Positions 24,804-33,743 of a stretch of DNA of 64,000 nt are shown here, piece by piece. Every line of letters starts with the position of its first letter. The first letter of the stretch is position 1. This stretch comes from Streptomyces sp. NBC_01471 (GTDB lineage Bacteria > Actinomycetota > Actinomycetes > Streptomycetales > Streptomycetaceae). Made by a program: the position numbers and the translations under genes. The stretch spans positions 1,240,001 to 1,304,000 of the forward strand of contig NZ_CP109450.1 of assembly GCF_041438865.1 (NCBI RefSeq), written 5' to 3'. Below the pieces are notes generated by a model. That model did no database searches and was not told the origin of the DNA. It was given only the letters and a program-made list of their open reading frames with translations.

Positions 24804-26128
24804 CCCAGATGACCACCACTCCCCCGCCGGCCGGCACCGCTCGGCTGCTGACGCGCATGCCGGTGCTCCCGTTGCTCACCATCGCCTTCCTCACCCGCGT
24901 CACCGTGGCCGCGCTGCCCATCACCCTCCTGCTCACCCTCGCCCACACCTACGGATACGCCCGGGCCGGCGCCGTCAACGGCGGCTACACCCTCGTCCTG
25001 GCCTTTCTCGCCCCCCTTCGCGCCAGGATCCTCGACCGGTGGGGAACCGGCCGCGCCCTGATCCTCATGGGCGCCACCACCATGACCCTGATGACCCTCG
25101 TCGCGATCAGCACCGCGACCCGCTGGCCCTGGTGGACCACCCTGCTCCTGACCATCGGCGCCGGCACCACCACTCCCCCGCTCAACGCAGCACTGCGCGC
25201 CTCCTGGCGGCGCCTGACCACCGGCCCCGCCCAGCTCAAAGCAGTCCACTCCGCCGACTCGATCCTCGAAGAAGCCGGCTTCGTCCTCGCCCCCCTCGCC
25301 GCCGGCACCGCGATCGCCCTCCTCGGCGCCGCCCACGCCTACGACGTCACCGTCGGCTGCTACCTCCTGGTCGTCACCGCCTACCTCACCGCCGCCCACC
25401 ACTACCGCCTCACCCGCCACCCCACCGACAACAGCTCCGCCACCGGCACCGCCACCGGGCAGAACCGGGCAGCAGCGCGCCGCAAGGCCTGGCTGGGCCC
25501 GCTCGCACGGCCCCGCGTCCTGGCGATCATGCTGCCCCTGTTCGTCATGGGCTGCGTCTTCGGCGGCACCGGCGTCTACCTCCCCGCCTACGCCCAGGCC
25601 CACCATGCCACCGCATGGATCGGTCCGCTCCTCGCCGCCACCAGCACCGGCGGCGTCATCGGCGGCCTCGTCTACGCCACCACCCCCTGGAAGCAGCCCC
25701 TCTGGCACAAATACCGGATCCTCACCCTCGGCTTCGCCCTCCCCGCCTGCTTCCTCGTCCTCGCCCACCCCCTCTGGTTCCTCGCACTGCTTCTGCTGAC
25801 CTGCGGTCTCTTCGTCACCCCCCTGTTCATCAACGCCTTCCTCCTCCTCGACGCCACCGCCACCGACGACATCCGCATCGAAGCCAACACCTGGGTCGGC
25901 GCCTCCACCGACATCGCCAACGGCATCATCGCGATCATCATCGGCACCCTGACCGCCCACCAGAACTGGAGAAGTGCCCTGCTCCTGCTCTCCTGCTGCG
26001 CCACCGCCGGCGTCCTCATCGCCCTTACCTCCCCCCACCGCGACCAGGCCCCCACACCCGCCGGACCCCGGCCGCAACCACCGCTCGCAGGCCCGGCCCC
26101 GGGGGCAAACGCTCCCTCCGCCTCATGA
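24800..26128 (+). CDS. MFS transporter, 442 aa
   Basis: About twelve hydrophobic helices, with an MFS-like loop between helices 2 and 3 (FLAPLRARILDRWGTGRALI) and a central cytoplasmic linker near residues 195-225. This is an exporter-like member of the group often found in biosynthetic loci. GTG 24800 overlaps the previous stop by 4 bp and its own stop overlaps the next start (ATGA), giving a tight three-gene operon. It probably exports the product of the locus; the substrate is unknown. Confidence 0.88.
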   Translation: MTQMTTTPPPAGTARLLTRMPVLPLLTIAFLTRVTVAALPITLLLTLAHTYGYARAGAVNGGYTLVLAFLAPLRARILDRWGTGRALILMGATTMTLMTLVAISTATRWPWWTTLLLTIGAGTTTPPLNAALRASWRRLTTGPAQLKAVHSADSILEEAGFVLAPLAAGTAIALLGAAHAYDVTVGCYLLVVTAYLTAAHHYRLTRHPTDNSSATGTATGQNRAAARRKAWLGPLARPRVLAIMLPLFVMGCVFGGTGVYLPAYAQAHHATAWIGPLLAATSTGGVIGGLVYATTPWKQPLWHKYRILTLGFALPACFLVLAHPLWFLALLLLTCGLFVTPLFINAFLLLDATATDDIRIEANTWVGASTDIANGIIAIIIGTLTAHQNWRSALLLLSCCATAGVLIALTSPHRDQAPTPAGPRPQPPLAGPAPGANAPSAS

Positions 26129-27318
26129 CCCGCACCCCGGCGCCCGCGGTCTTCCTGTCACTGGCACAGGCCCGCCGTATCACGGTCGCCTCCGCCGGAC
26201 CCAGCACCGCGGACACCGACACCGCGGCAGTCCTGGCGCGCCTGAACGCAGTCCAGCTCGACACGATCAACACCCTCGCCCGCGCCCACCAACTGACCCT
26301 GGCCACCCGCACCCGCACCTCCACCACAGACGTCGACACCGCGCTGTGGGGAAAACGGGACCCGATCGCTTTCGAATACCCCGCACACGCTGCCGCGCTC
26401 GTACCTCTCCACCACTGGCCGCTGTGGGCGTTCCGCCGACGCACCAGCCGCCAACGCCGCGAATACCCCGCACCCGGCCTCCGCAAGACCATCCTCGACG
26501 AGATCAGCAGCCGCGGGCCTCTCACGCTGCGCGAGCTGCGCACGGAGCGCGAGCCGAGCGGCTGGGACTGGGGGCCCACCCGAACCGCGGTCGAATTCCT
26601 CTTGTGGTCAGGTGAACTGGCCTGCACCCACCGCACCGGCTGGCAACGCCAGTTCGACCTCCCCCAGCGCTCAGTCCCCGAGAAGTTCCTCACCGACGCC
26701 CTCACAGACGACGACTGCCTGACTACCTTGCTGACCCACGCCGGACGGACCCTCGGAACAGCCACCAGCGACGACCTCGCCGACTACCTCCGCATCACCA
26801 CCGCCACCGCCACCCGCCTCCTGCCCGACACCCCCCTACTGACGACCCGGGTTGAAAACTGGAACAGCCCGGCCTGGACCCACCCCGACGCCCTGCCCGC
26901 CGCCGACCAACCCCACCAGCCCGGCGAGCCCGCGTTCCTGGCACCGTTCGACAACCTCATCTGGCACCGCCCCCGCACCACACGCCTCTTCAACGTCACC
27001 CACACACTCGAGGCATACAAACCCGCCCACCGGCGCGTCCACGGCTACTACGTCTGCCCCCTCCTCGCCGGCGACCACCTCATCGCACGCGCCGACCTCA
27101 CCCACCACCACGACACCCTCACCATCGTCCGCACCAGCTTCGAACCCGGCCCCCACCCCACCGACACAGCCGAACACTTCGCCCGCGCCTGCACCCGCCT
27201 GCAGAAGACCACCGCACTGCGCCACACCGTGATCGCCGACAACGCAGCACCACCCGCAACCGTGAAAGCGCTCAACCACGCCCTCAACCGAACACGCGCC
27301 GAGCAACCGCACCCGTAA
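26125..27318 (+). CDS. YcaQ/AlkZ-like winged-helix DNA glycosylase family protein (HTH_42), 397 aa
   Basis: The family layout is clear: AVLARLNAVQLDTINTLARA with the QxD-type catalytic-region motif, then AHAAALVPLHHWPLWAFRRR, then winged-helix repeats, and the C-terminal LAPFDNLIWHRPRTTRLF, LEAYKPAHRRVHGYYVCPLL block diagnostic of the family. AlkZ members unhook DNA crosslinks and give self-resistance to azinomycin-type alkylators; YcaQ is its E. coli homologue. Translationally coupled to an exporter here, it suggests protection from a DNA-reactive product, but the classical QxQ is changed to QLD, so activity is uncertain. Confidence 0.8.
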   Translation: MTRTPAPAVFLSLAQARRITVASAGPSTADTDTAAVLARLNAVQLDTINTLARAHQLTLATRTRTSTTDVDTALWGKRDPIAFEYPAHAAALVPLHHWPLWAFRRRTSRQRREYPAPGLRKTILDEISSRGPLTLRELRTEREPSGWDWGPTRTAVEFLLWSGELACTHRTGWQRQFDLPQRSVPEKFLTDALTDDDCLTTLLTHAGRTLGTATSDDLADYLRITTATATRLLPDTPLLTTRVENWNSPAWTHPDALPAADQPHQPGEPAFLAPFDNLIWHRPRTTRLFNVTHTLEAYKPAHRRVHGYYVCPLLAGDHLIARADLTHHHDTLTIVRTSFEPGPHPTDTAEHFARACTRLQKTTALRHTVIADNAAPPATVKALNHALNRTRAEQPHP

Positions 27319-27411
27319 AGGCGAAGGTCAGGGGGCCCTCGGATGGGGGGCGCAGGTTTCCCGGCGGGGAAGCGCCCGGCCCCGGGAGAGAGCCCTTCAT
27401 GCCCGGCCTAG

Positions 27412-28451
27412 GTGCCTCCCGTCGATCGGCCCGCTTCCGGGGCTAACTCATTGGAGACAGTGCGCCGCGCCGCCGTCGCGTACGGCGCCGAACCGTACTG
27501 CGCCGGCCTCCTGCCCACCCTGCGCCCGGCCGACCTGACACGCCGCAACATGTCCTCGCGCGGCCGGTACGCGATGATCGACGACGCGCTCGGGCGAACC
27601 GGACGCGGGCTGCGCCTCACCGGGGAACAACGGTGCCGGATGCGTTCCGACACGCTCTGTGCGCAGGGCGCCACCGGCTCCTGGCAGGTCCATCTGACCG
27701 TACGATCCGAGGATTTCACCCGGACCCACAACGCCGCCCAGCTCATGACCGCGTCCGTCCTCGCCATCGCCGCCAACTCCCCGCTGCTGCTGGGCAGACG
27801 GGCCTGGACGAAACTCGTATCCCCTGGTAAGAGCAGGCATTCGGCCAACACCGGCGGCGGATCGCCCAGGCCGACCGGCGCTCGGGGTTCGGGAACGGCT
27901 GGCTGCGCGGAGGTATGCGGGAACTGGTCGAGGAGGCGGTGCGCCGGTACACGCCGCTGGTGCCGCTCTGCGCCGATGGCGCGTGGGACCGCCCAGTGCG
28001 GCCCGGCGGCCCGCCCGCACTGGAGGAACTGCGGCTGCACCTGGGCACCCTGTGGTGGTGGAACCGCCCGGTCTACGACCCGGCCGGGGGCGGGCACCTG
28101 CGCATCGAACTGCGTGCGCTCCCCTCAGGTCCGACCCCAGCCGACATGGTCGCCAACACCGCCCTGCTGACCGGCCTCGTCCTGGACCGCGCAGCCCGCG
28201 AACCCGACGGCGAACTCCCCTTCACCCTGGCCCGGGGGAACTTCTACACCGCCGCCCGCGACGGCATGGCGGCCCGCCTGTGGTGGCCGTCGGGCGGGGC
28301 CGCGCCGGTCCGGGTGGCCGCCCGGGACCTCGTGCAGGCGCTGCTGCCACGCGCGGCGATGGGGCTGGCCACGGCCGGGGTCGCGGACGACGAAGTGCAG
28401 CGGTGGCTGGGGGTGGTGGAGGCGTTTCCGCCGGGGCGGGCGCACCGGTGA
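27412..28451 (+). pseudogene. Glutamate-cysteine ligase family (GCS2), broken
   Basis: Two frames together give the second half of a GCS2-type ligase: NAAQLMTASVLAIAANSPLL, then after a frameshift near 27808 the words DETRIPW, a TAA at 27828, and then SGFGNGWLRGGMRELVEEAV, EELRLHLGTLWWWNRPVYDP and HLRIELRALPSGPTPADM. The N-terminal catalytic part is missing and a frame break and a stop interrupt the rest, so this is a pseudogene. Such enzymes make gamma-glutamyl conjugates (EgtA-like). Confidence 0.85.
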
Positions 28452-28690
28452 ACGTGGTCGGCACCGCATCGTCCCGGGCGGGTGCGGCCGTGTTGGCCGG
28501 TGCGGGGTAGAGCTCTGAGAGCTGGTTGAGCAGCCGCGCGTACGCCTCACGTTCCGGGCCTCGCGGCTCCGTCTTGTTTTTGCTGGACTCCCAGACGCTG
28601 ACGGTCGCACGGCGCACCTTCAGCGCCCCGGACACCTGCTCCAGCGTCAGGCCGTGCGACCCGCAAGCGTTTGCGCTCTTCCGGTGGCGG
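28440..28690 (-). pseudogene. XRE-type HTH domain relic
   Basis: The minus strand reads HGLTLEQVSGALKVRRATVS, VWESSKNKTEPRGPEREAYA, RLLNQLSELYP. This is a well-known N-terminal HTH of Streptomyces plasmid and telomere-adjacent proteins. No start with a ribosome-binding site is visible, and downstream the frame dissolves into antisense of the GCS2 relic. Confidence 0.6.
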
Positions 28691-28856
28691 GAGCGGAGAC
28701 GCGGACGCGACCAGCGCGTCGACAGCATGGCGGTGGTTCCGCCGTCCTCACCTCGACCGAGTGCACCATCGGCTTGGATGATGCCGCGCGGCCCCCGTCG
28801 AGGGCCGACAGCAGGCGTGTCTTCTCCCAGTGCCGTTCGTTCCACACGGCATGATC

Positions 28857-29297
28857 ATGAACTTCAAGTCGACGCCGATGAAGATCGCACTCGCCGCAGC
28901 AGCGGCCCTCGGCCTGTCGATGACGGCCGTACCAACAGTGACCGCCCAGGCGCGAGCCTTCGCACCCCAGGTCACCGTGGTCCCCGCCACCAACCTGGCC
29001 CCGACCGCCATTGTCAGGGTCCACATGACCGGCTTCAAACCTGGGAAATCGGTAGTCGTCCAGCAATGCGCAGAGGTAAGCGCGGGGGTTTACGCCTGCG
29101 ACAACGACCCCGAAACTGAGACCCTCAACGACAAGGGCGACGGCAGCTCCGCAGTGCGAGTGCACCGCGAGTTCGAAGCACACCTCGACAACGGTGACCC
29201 GGTCGGCACCGTCAACTGCAACACGACCGAACTCGGCTGCTTCGTCTCCGTCCCCAACTCCGAAGGCAGAACGACCGCGCCGATCGACTTCCAGTAA
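28857..29297 (+). CDS. Secreted neocarzinostatin-family (enediyne apoprotein-like) protein, 146 aa
   Basis: A signal peptide (MKIALAAAAALGLSMTAVPT, cleaved near AQA) precedes a domain with the neocarzinostatin fold: VTVVPATNLAPTAIVRVHMT, VVVQQCAEVSAGVYACDND, HREFEAHLDNGDPVGTVNC and ELGCFVSVPNSEG. The four Cys fall exactly where neocarzinostatin has its two disulfides. Family members bind and stabilise chromoproteins such as enediynes. No enediyne synthase gene is in the window. ATG 28857 is one of several possible starts (28851, 28878); none has a strong ribosome-binding site. Confidence 0.82.
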   Translation: MNFKSTPMKIALAAAAALGLSMTAVPTVTAQARAFAPQVTVVPATNLAPTAIVRVHMTGFKPGKSVVVQQCAEVSAGVYACDNDPETETLNDKGDGSSAVRVHREFEAHLDNGDPVGTVNCNTTELGCFVSVPNSEGRTTAPIDFQ

Positions 29298-29460
29298 GTC
29301 GTGTCGCACCAGGCGCGCGGACTCCACCGGCGGTGGCGGCTCACGGTTCGCTCGTATTCGCCAGGCGGCACCCGTGCGAGTCGGTTGAAGGGCGCACCAG
29401 ATCAACGCCAGCAGGGGCCCCGGGGTGATGCTGCTCCATCACCCCGAGACCGCGGTCGGT

Positions 29461-29709
29461 TCATCGCCTGGGGGTGCGCGTACCCGGCACAGTCCGGGCG
29501 GTCAGAGCCAGGTCGAGGCGCCGGTTCATGTTCAGCTCGAACCGTCCGTACGGGTTCACGTGCGTCCAGAAAAGCGGGGAGAGCGTGCACCGGCCCGCCT
29601 CCGTGAAGGTGTCGGCCCACTTCGGGTCGGCCATCACGTTCTGCGACATGACAGGTAGCGGCAGCCATACGAGAACACGGCCCTGCCAGAAACAGTGGCC
29701 CAGCGACAC
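29461..29709 (-). pseudogene. Tn3-family transposase C-terminal relic (2)
   Basis: The translation MSQNVMADPKWADTFTEAG, then CTLSPLFWTHVNPYGRFELN, then MNRRLDL is the C-terminus of a second type of Tn3-family transposase. It stops at its natural end but has no N-terminal part. Its orientation is opposite to the relic at 11880. Confidence 0.85.
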
Positions 29710-30164
29710 ATATCGCGTCCCGGCAGACCCGCTAAACCATCGAATGTGGCCCAGACCACTCAGGCTTCGGCGACAATGCTCAATCTTCGCTGCGAGAGGT
29801 CACAGGGCGCGGGTGTTCTGTGTCAACGAACCTTGATCGCGTGCCACCGAAGCTTGATCAGGCTTGGTGTGATCGAGCGCGGCAGGTGGCCGTAAGGGCG
29901 CTCGTTTTCGGCCTTCCCGGCTGTGCCGGGTTAGCCATTCTTGTGGTTATTTTCCCTCTGTGGCGGGATGGGTGATGTATGCCCCAGTACGGTGAGCGGG
30001 CCGGGCAAGATCCTCAACTCCTGGAAGCGGAGAGCCTCATGGCCAACTGGACGAACAGCGGTACCCCCAGCGACAGCCTCGCCGTCAGTTCCTGTCCCCG
30101 TACTGTTCTGAGTGCTCCACCAAGTACGGAGAAATGTGCACCAGTCTCAGAGGGACGGTCGTGC
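29710..30164. other. Non-coding interval with repeated CTTGATC words
   Basis: No credible gene. CTTGATC occurs at 29832-29838 and 29853-29859, followed by GTGATCG near 29870, a spacing of ~20 bp reminiscent of IS21-type terminal repeats. No matching far end was found, so this is only noted. A short ORF-like stretch near 30040 has no ribosome-binding site. Confidence 0.4.
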
Positions 30165-30551
30165 TCAGACCAGGGTGGAGATGCAGAACGGGTGGCCTGC
30201 GGGATCCAGCAGGACCCGCCACCGGTCGGGGTCCGGCTGGAATTCGGGCTTGACGGCTCCCAGAGCGAGCAGGCGAGCCTGAGCGGCGTCCAAGTCGTCG
30301 ACGCCTAGTTCTATATGGGCCTGCTTCTCCTGGGAGGGATCCGGCCAAGTGGGGCGGCGGTAGTCGGTGAGCCGGTTGAATCCCAGTCCTGCAGCTCCCT
30401 CTCGGCCGAGCAGGATGAAATCCTCGGTGGAGAGGACCACAGGCAGGCCGACGGCCTTTCCGTAGAAGTGGGCCAGCTCAGCGGGGTCAGGGCAGTCGAA
30501 GGTGACAGCCGAGTAGCGGAACGTGGATGCTGACGTGTCTTCATGGCTCAT
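30165..30551 (-). CDS. VOC-superfamily (glyoxalase-like) protein, 128 aa
   Basis: A typical one-domain VOC protein: YSAVTFDCPDPAELAHFYGK, then HIELGVDDLDAAQARLLALG, then WRVLLDPAGHPFCISTLV. This is the actinobacterial subgroup usually annotated as glyoxalase/bleomycin-resistance. Metal ligands are incomplete (Thr/Asp at the first position), so catalysis is doubtful. Its upstream side abuts the IS21 element; a TAGGAC/GTCCTA hairpin at about 30574-30591 lies between. Confidence 0.85.
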   Translation of the reverse strand: MSHEDTSASTFRYSAVTFDCPDPAELAHFYGKAVGLPVVLSTEDFILLGREGAAGLGFNRLTDYRRPTWPDPSQEKQAHIELGVDDLDAAQARLLALGAVKPEFQPDPDRWRVLLDPAGHPFCISTLV

Positions 30552-30646
30552 GGGCGGGACGGTATTAGGGATCTAGGACAAGCTGGGTCCTATTTGTGAT
30601 GTGGTCGGCACGTTCGCTCACCTTCTGCGATTGGCCTCCTGGTCGC

Positions 30647-31417
30647 TCAGGCCACGTCTGTGTCCCGCTCGATGGCCTGGAGCCGGTTCTTGAGCCGGTA
30701 GCTGTTGCCGTTGATAGAGACGACTTCGCAGTGGTAGAGGAGGCGGTCGAGGATGGCGGTGGCGAGGACCTCGTCGCCGAAGACCTGACCCCACTCGCTG
30801 AAGGTCTTGTTCGAGGTCAGGATGACCGAGCCCTTCTCGTAGCGCTTGGAGATCACCTGGAAGACCAGGTTCGCTTCCGCGCGTTCGAGGGGTTGGTAGC
30901 CGACTTCGTCGACCACGAGGACGCTGGGCCGCAGGTAGGTGCCGAGCTTGTTGACCAGCCGTCCGGCGGCCTCGGCGGTCTTGAGGTGACGGACCATGTC
31001 GTCGAGGGTCGTGAAGTAGATCGAGTAGCCGGCCCGGCAGGCCGCGACGGCCAGGGCGACGGCGATGTGCGTCTTGCCGACTCCCGGCGGGCCCAGCAGG
31101 GCCGCGTTGGCCTTGGCCTCGACGAACGAGAGGGTGGCGAGGTCTTTGACCTTGCGGGGGTCGAGGTCGGGCTGGAAGGAGAAGTCGTACTCATCGAGCG
31201 TCTTGTGGTGCGGCAGCTTCGAGGTCCGCAGCCCTTGGCGGAAGCGACGGTCGTCGCGGACCGCGAGTTCCTCGGAGAGGACCAGGTCGAGGAAGTCGAG
31301 GTAACCCATCTTCGCCTCGTCGGCCCGGCGGGTGAACTCGTTGATTGTCTCCGCGAGATGGGGCAGGCCGAGCTTGCCGGCCGTGGTGCGGATGCGGTTG
31401 CCGGTCAGCTGGCTCAA
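30647..31417 (-). CDS. istB: IS21 helper ATPase IstB, 256 aa
   Basis: AAA+ ATPase that assists the IstA transposase in target choice. Walker A is GPPGVGKTHIAVAL (Lys115/Thr116) and Walker B is PSVLVVDEVGYQPLE; sensor region VILTSNKTFSEWGQVFGDE is intact. The length is normal for the family. ATG 31417 overlaps the istA stop by 4 bp. Confidence 0.95.
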   Translation of the reverse strand: MSQLTGNRIRTTAGKLGLPHLAETINEFTRRADEAKMGYLDFLDLVLSEELAVRDDRRFRQGLRTSKLPHHKTLDEYDFSFQPDLDPRKVKDLATLSFVEAKANAALLGPPGVGKTHIAVALAVAACRAGYSIYFTTLDDMVRHLKTAEAAGRLVNKLGTYLRPSVLVVDEVGYQPLERAEANLVFQVISKRYEKGSVILTSNKTFSEWGQVFGDEVLATAILDRLLYHCEVVSINGNSYRLKNRLQAIERDTDVA

Positions 31418-32832
31418 GAGCGTTCCTTCGTCGCGCGGTGGGTGGAGAAGGGGCGGGTGCCGGTCAGTTCGTCATAGACGGACAGCGGGCGGCGGCCAAC
31501 TTCGACGCTGGCGGCTGCGGCCCGGTTCAACAGGGCTTGCAGCGGGCCGGCTTCGAGGCCCAGTGGCTGGTCATGGCGAGGCCGGGGGACCACGTCGCCG
31601 GTGGTGACGCGCCGGTTGTCGCCCTTGGGCAGGCCGTCCCAGTGCTTCTCGTCGACGACACGCGCGCCGCGGCCGACTGCCCGCGGATGGACAGCCAAGA
31701 GGGTCCCGCCGCTGGCGTCGGGGACGGTGGAGTGCAGGCTGATCTGCGACTTCGTGGCCCGGACCTCGACCAGTTGACGGGGGCGGACCTTGCGGGCTGG
31801 CACCGAGTAGAGGTTCGCGTCGAAGGCGACCAGGCAGTCCTTGCCGACGTGCCGCAGATGCCGCTGGGCGACCACATACGGAGTCGGCGGCGGCGGCCGC
31901 AGGGCCACATGATCGCGCACGGCCCGGTGCCCGATGACCTCGCCGTGGGTGCCGTGCACCTTCGCCCTCCGCAGCGGCACCCAGGCGGCGAAGGCGGCAT
32001 TCATCTCCTGGATCGAGGAGAAGGCCCGTCCGGCCAGCACGTGGTCTCGGACGATCAGCACTTGCCGTTCGACCCGGCCCTTCCCTGTCGGCCGATAGGC
32101 GGCCAGGACATCGATATCGAAGTCGTAGTGCCCGGCGAACGCGACCGCTTCCGGGTGCAGCGGGACCGCCTCGCCCGGTGCGACGTGCCGGCGCACGACG
32201 GTCTTGGTGCGGTCGTAGACGATCGTCATCGGCACCCCGCCGAAGTGCGCGAACGCCTGCCGATGGCAATCGAAGAAGCTCGCCAGATCCTGGCTGGTGG
32301 TGAAGCAGCAGAACGGATCACGCGAGTACGACAGAGTCATATGGAACGAGTAGACCTTCGGGATCCCCACGTGGGCGAGGATCTTGCCCTCATCGCCCCA
32401 GTCGCACTGGGCCTGGGCGCCCGGGACTACCTCGAACCGGCGATGCAGACCCGCCAGTTCACCCGGACTAATACCGAGATCCTCGGCAATCCGGGGCCGG
32501 GCCTCCTGAAGATAGATCTTGACCCGCTGGTAATTGATGGTGACCCCGTACTCCGACGCCAGACGCTCGTGGATCACCGATGCCTTCAAAAGGATCTCTG
32601 ACCTGAGCATCGCGTCGATCAGCGGCGCCACCTCGTCGACCGCCCGTCGCTGCTGTCGGCCCTCGGCCGTGCGCTTCGGCGGCGCGACGGGAGCCTCGCC
32701 CGACAAGTATTTCGTGACCGTGCGACGGTTCAGCCCGGTCTCCTTCGCGATCTCCCGCAGGCTCATCGCACCGGACTCGTACAGACCGCGAAACCGCCTC
32801 AACTCCAGCCAGCGATGCGGGTCCAAGACCAC
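31414..32832 (-). CDS. istA: IS21 transposase IstA, 472 aa
   Basis: N-terminal HTH (MSLREIAKETGLNRRTVTKY) followed by the DDE integrase core: QCDWGDEGKILAHVGIPKVY for the first Asp, MTIVYDRTKTVVRRHV for the second, and RPTGKGRVERQVLIVRDHV for the Glu. A C-terminal beta-rich domain follows. GTG 32832 is chosen because GGGGAG lies about 6-8 nt upstream, although the frame stays open to 32874. The gene appears functional. Confidence 0.93.
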   Translation of the reverse strand: MVLDPHRWLELRRFRGLYESGAMSLREIAKETGLNRRTVTKYLSGEAPVAPPKRTAEGRQQRRAVDEVAPLIDAMLRSEILLKASVIHERLASEYGVTINYQRVKIYLQEARPRIAEDLGISPGELAGLHRRFEVVPGAQAQCDWGDEGKILAHVGIPKVYSFHMTLSYSRDPFCCFTTSQDLASFFDCHRQAFAHFGGVPMTIVYDRTKTVVRRHVAPGEAVPLHPEAVAFAGHYDFDIDVLAAYRPTGKGRVERQVLIVRDHVLAGRAFSSIQEMNAAFAAWVPLRRAKVHGTHGEVIGHRAVRDHVALRPPPPTPYVVAQRHLRHVGKDCLVAFDANLYSVPARKVRPRQLVEVRATKSQISLHSTVPDASGGTLLAVHPRAVGRGARVVDEKHWDGLPKGDNRRVTTGDVVPRPRHDQPLGLEAGPLQALLNRAAAASVEVGRRPLSVYDELTGTRPFSTHRATKERS

Positions 32833-33182
32833 CTCAGCCTCCCCTCTGCCACCCCGTGACCGATGACAGAACACTCGCGGGACCCACCCGCCACCGCATC
32901 AACTTTGGTGCACTCTCATCCGTACGAGATGGTGCACGATCACCTGTACGCCGACAGCCCCCTGCCACGCTCGACCAGGACACTTCAACAAGATCTTGTT
33001 ATGAGCTCTTACTGCCACATCGATGGTGGTTCGCCCCGCTGGTCAGCGCGTTCGGGAATGGTGTGCGGGATACCGCGTTGTCACAGGTAATTGCGTATGC
33101 ACCGGATGTACACGCCGACCAGCCCTGGAATTTCCGTAACAAGAATGAAAACTGGCAAGGCCCTTATATGCAGAAAACGGGA

Positions 33183-33219
33183 GGCGGGCCCGCCAAGGGA
33201 GAACCTTAGCGGGCCCGCC
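33183..33219 (-). terminator. Terminator of the toxin-immunity operon
   Basis: GGCGGGCCCGC (33183-33193) and GCGGGCCCGCC (33209-33219), extended by AAGG/CCTT across one mismatch, give a ~15-bp stem with a 5-nt loop. On the minus strand it follows the immunity-gene stop (33231) by ~12 nt and is followed by TCCCGTTTTCTG. Confidence 0.8.
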
Positions 33220-33230
33220 CGCGCCCCTAT

Positions 33231-33743
33231 CTACTGCACAAAACGGGACGAAATGATCTCCAGGCTCCACACATCGCCGTGTCCGGGGAATTCTCCCCGG
33301 ATAGCACTCGCGTCGTGCACAACTTGAACCTTCACCCCGGTAGAGCGTTCTAGGAAGACACGATATCCCGGTGTCTCATCGACTACTTCCAGGGTCCCGA
33401 TTCCGGGGATACGCTCATGCTCCCTCTGCACATCCGACCAGTTCGTGAACGGCTCGAACAGAATGCCTAGCCGCTCTCGAATTTTTTCTCTCAGGTCGGA
33501 CAAATGGCGAAGTCTGTGAACTTCCAGAGAAAATGCTTGGCATGCCCAGTCCGGTTCGTCGACGCACGTCACTTCGAACAGGCCGTAGTCACGTCGGAGG
33601 ACCCTGGAATTTCGACGCCCGGTGACGTCGTCTACGTATGGCAGCGGAACGACGGGAGCGAGTCCGTCAAGCTCGCCGCCAACTCTGGAACCGAAAAGCG
33701 AGCCAGTATAGATTGCACGAGCAATGAATTCTGCGCCCTTCAT
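33231..33743 (-). CDS. Putative immunity protein for the polymorphic toxin, 170 aa
   Basis: A small soluble protein without signal peptide, with landmarks EFIARAIYTGSLFGSRVGGE, FEVTCVDEPDWACQAFSLEV and ETPGYRVFLERSTGVKVQVV. No family is recognised. Immunity is inferred from position: ATG 33743 overlaps the stop of the secreted toxin gene by 4 bp, it is cytoplasmic, and its G+C content is lower than the surroundings, as is normal for toxin-immunity ends. Confidence 0.7.
   Translation of the reverse strand: MKGAEFIARAIYTGSLFGSRVGGELDGLAPVVPLPYVDDVTGRRNSRVLRRDYGLFEVTCVDEPDWACQAFSLEVHRLRHLSDLREKIRERLGILFEPFTNWSDVQREHERIPGIGTLEVVDETPGYRVFLERSTGVKVQVVHDASAIRGEFPGHGDVWSLEIISSRFVQ

Larger units (their letters stand above)
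30590..32940 (-). mobile_element. IS21-family insertion sequence (istA-istB)
   Basis: Complete istA and istB genes with a 4-bp overlap. The right end has two direct copies of TGGTGCAC at 32906-32913 and 32930-32937, as expected for the multiple terminal repeats of IS21 elements. The left end, somewhere in 30560-30640, could not be fixed, and no target duplication was found, so the boundaries are approximate. Both genes are intact. Confidence 0.75.

Noticed and set aside
24470..26077. 535-codon Gly/Glu-rich minus-strand frame
   Set aside because: Shadow of the MFS transporter gene caused by GCC/ACC-rich codons.
29832..29880. Repeated CTTGATC words as a possible IS21-type left end
   Set aside because: The repeats do not match the TGGTGCAC pair at the right end of the IS21 element and no partner copy was found.
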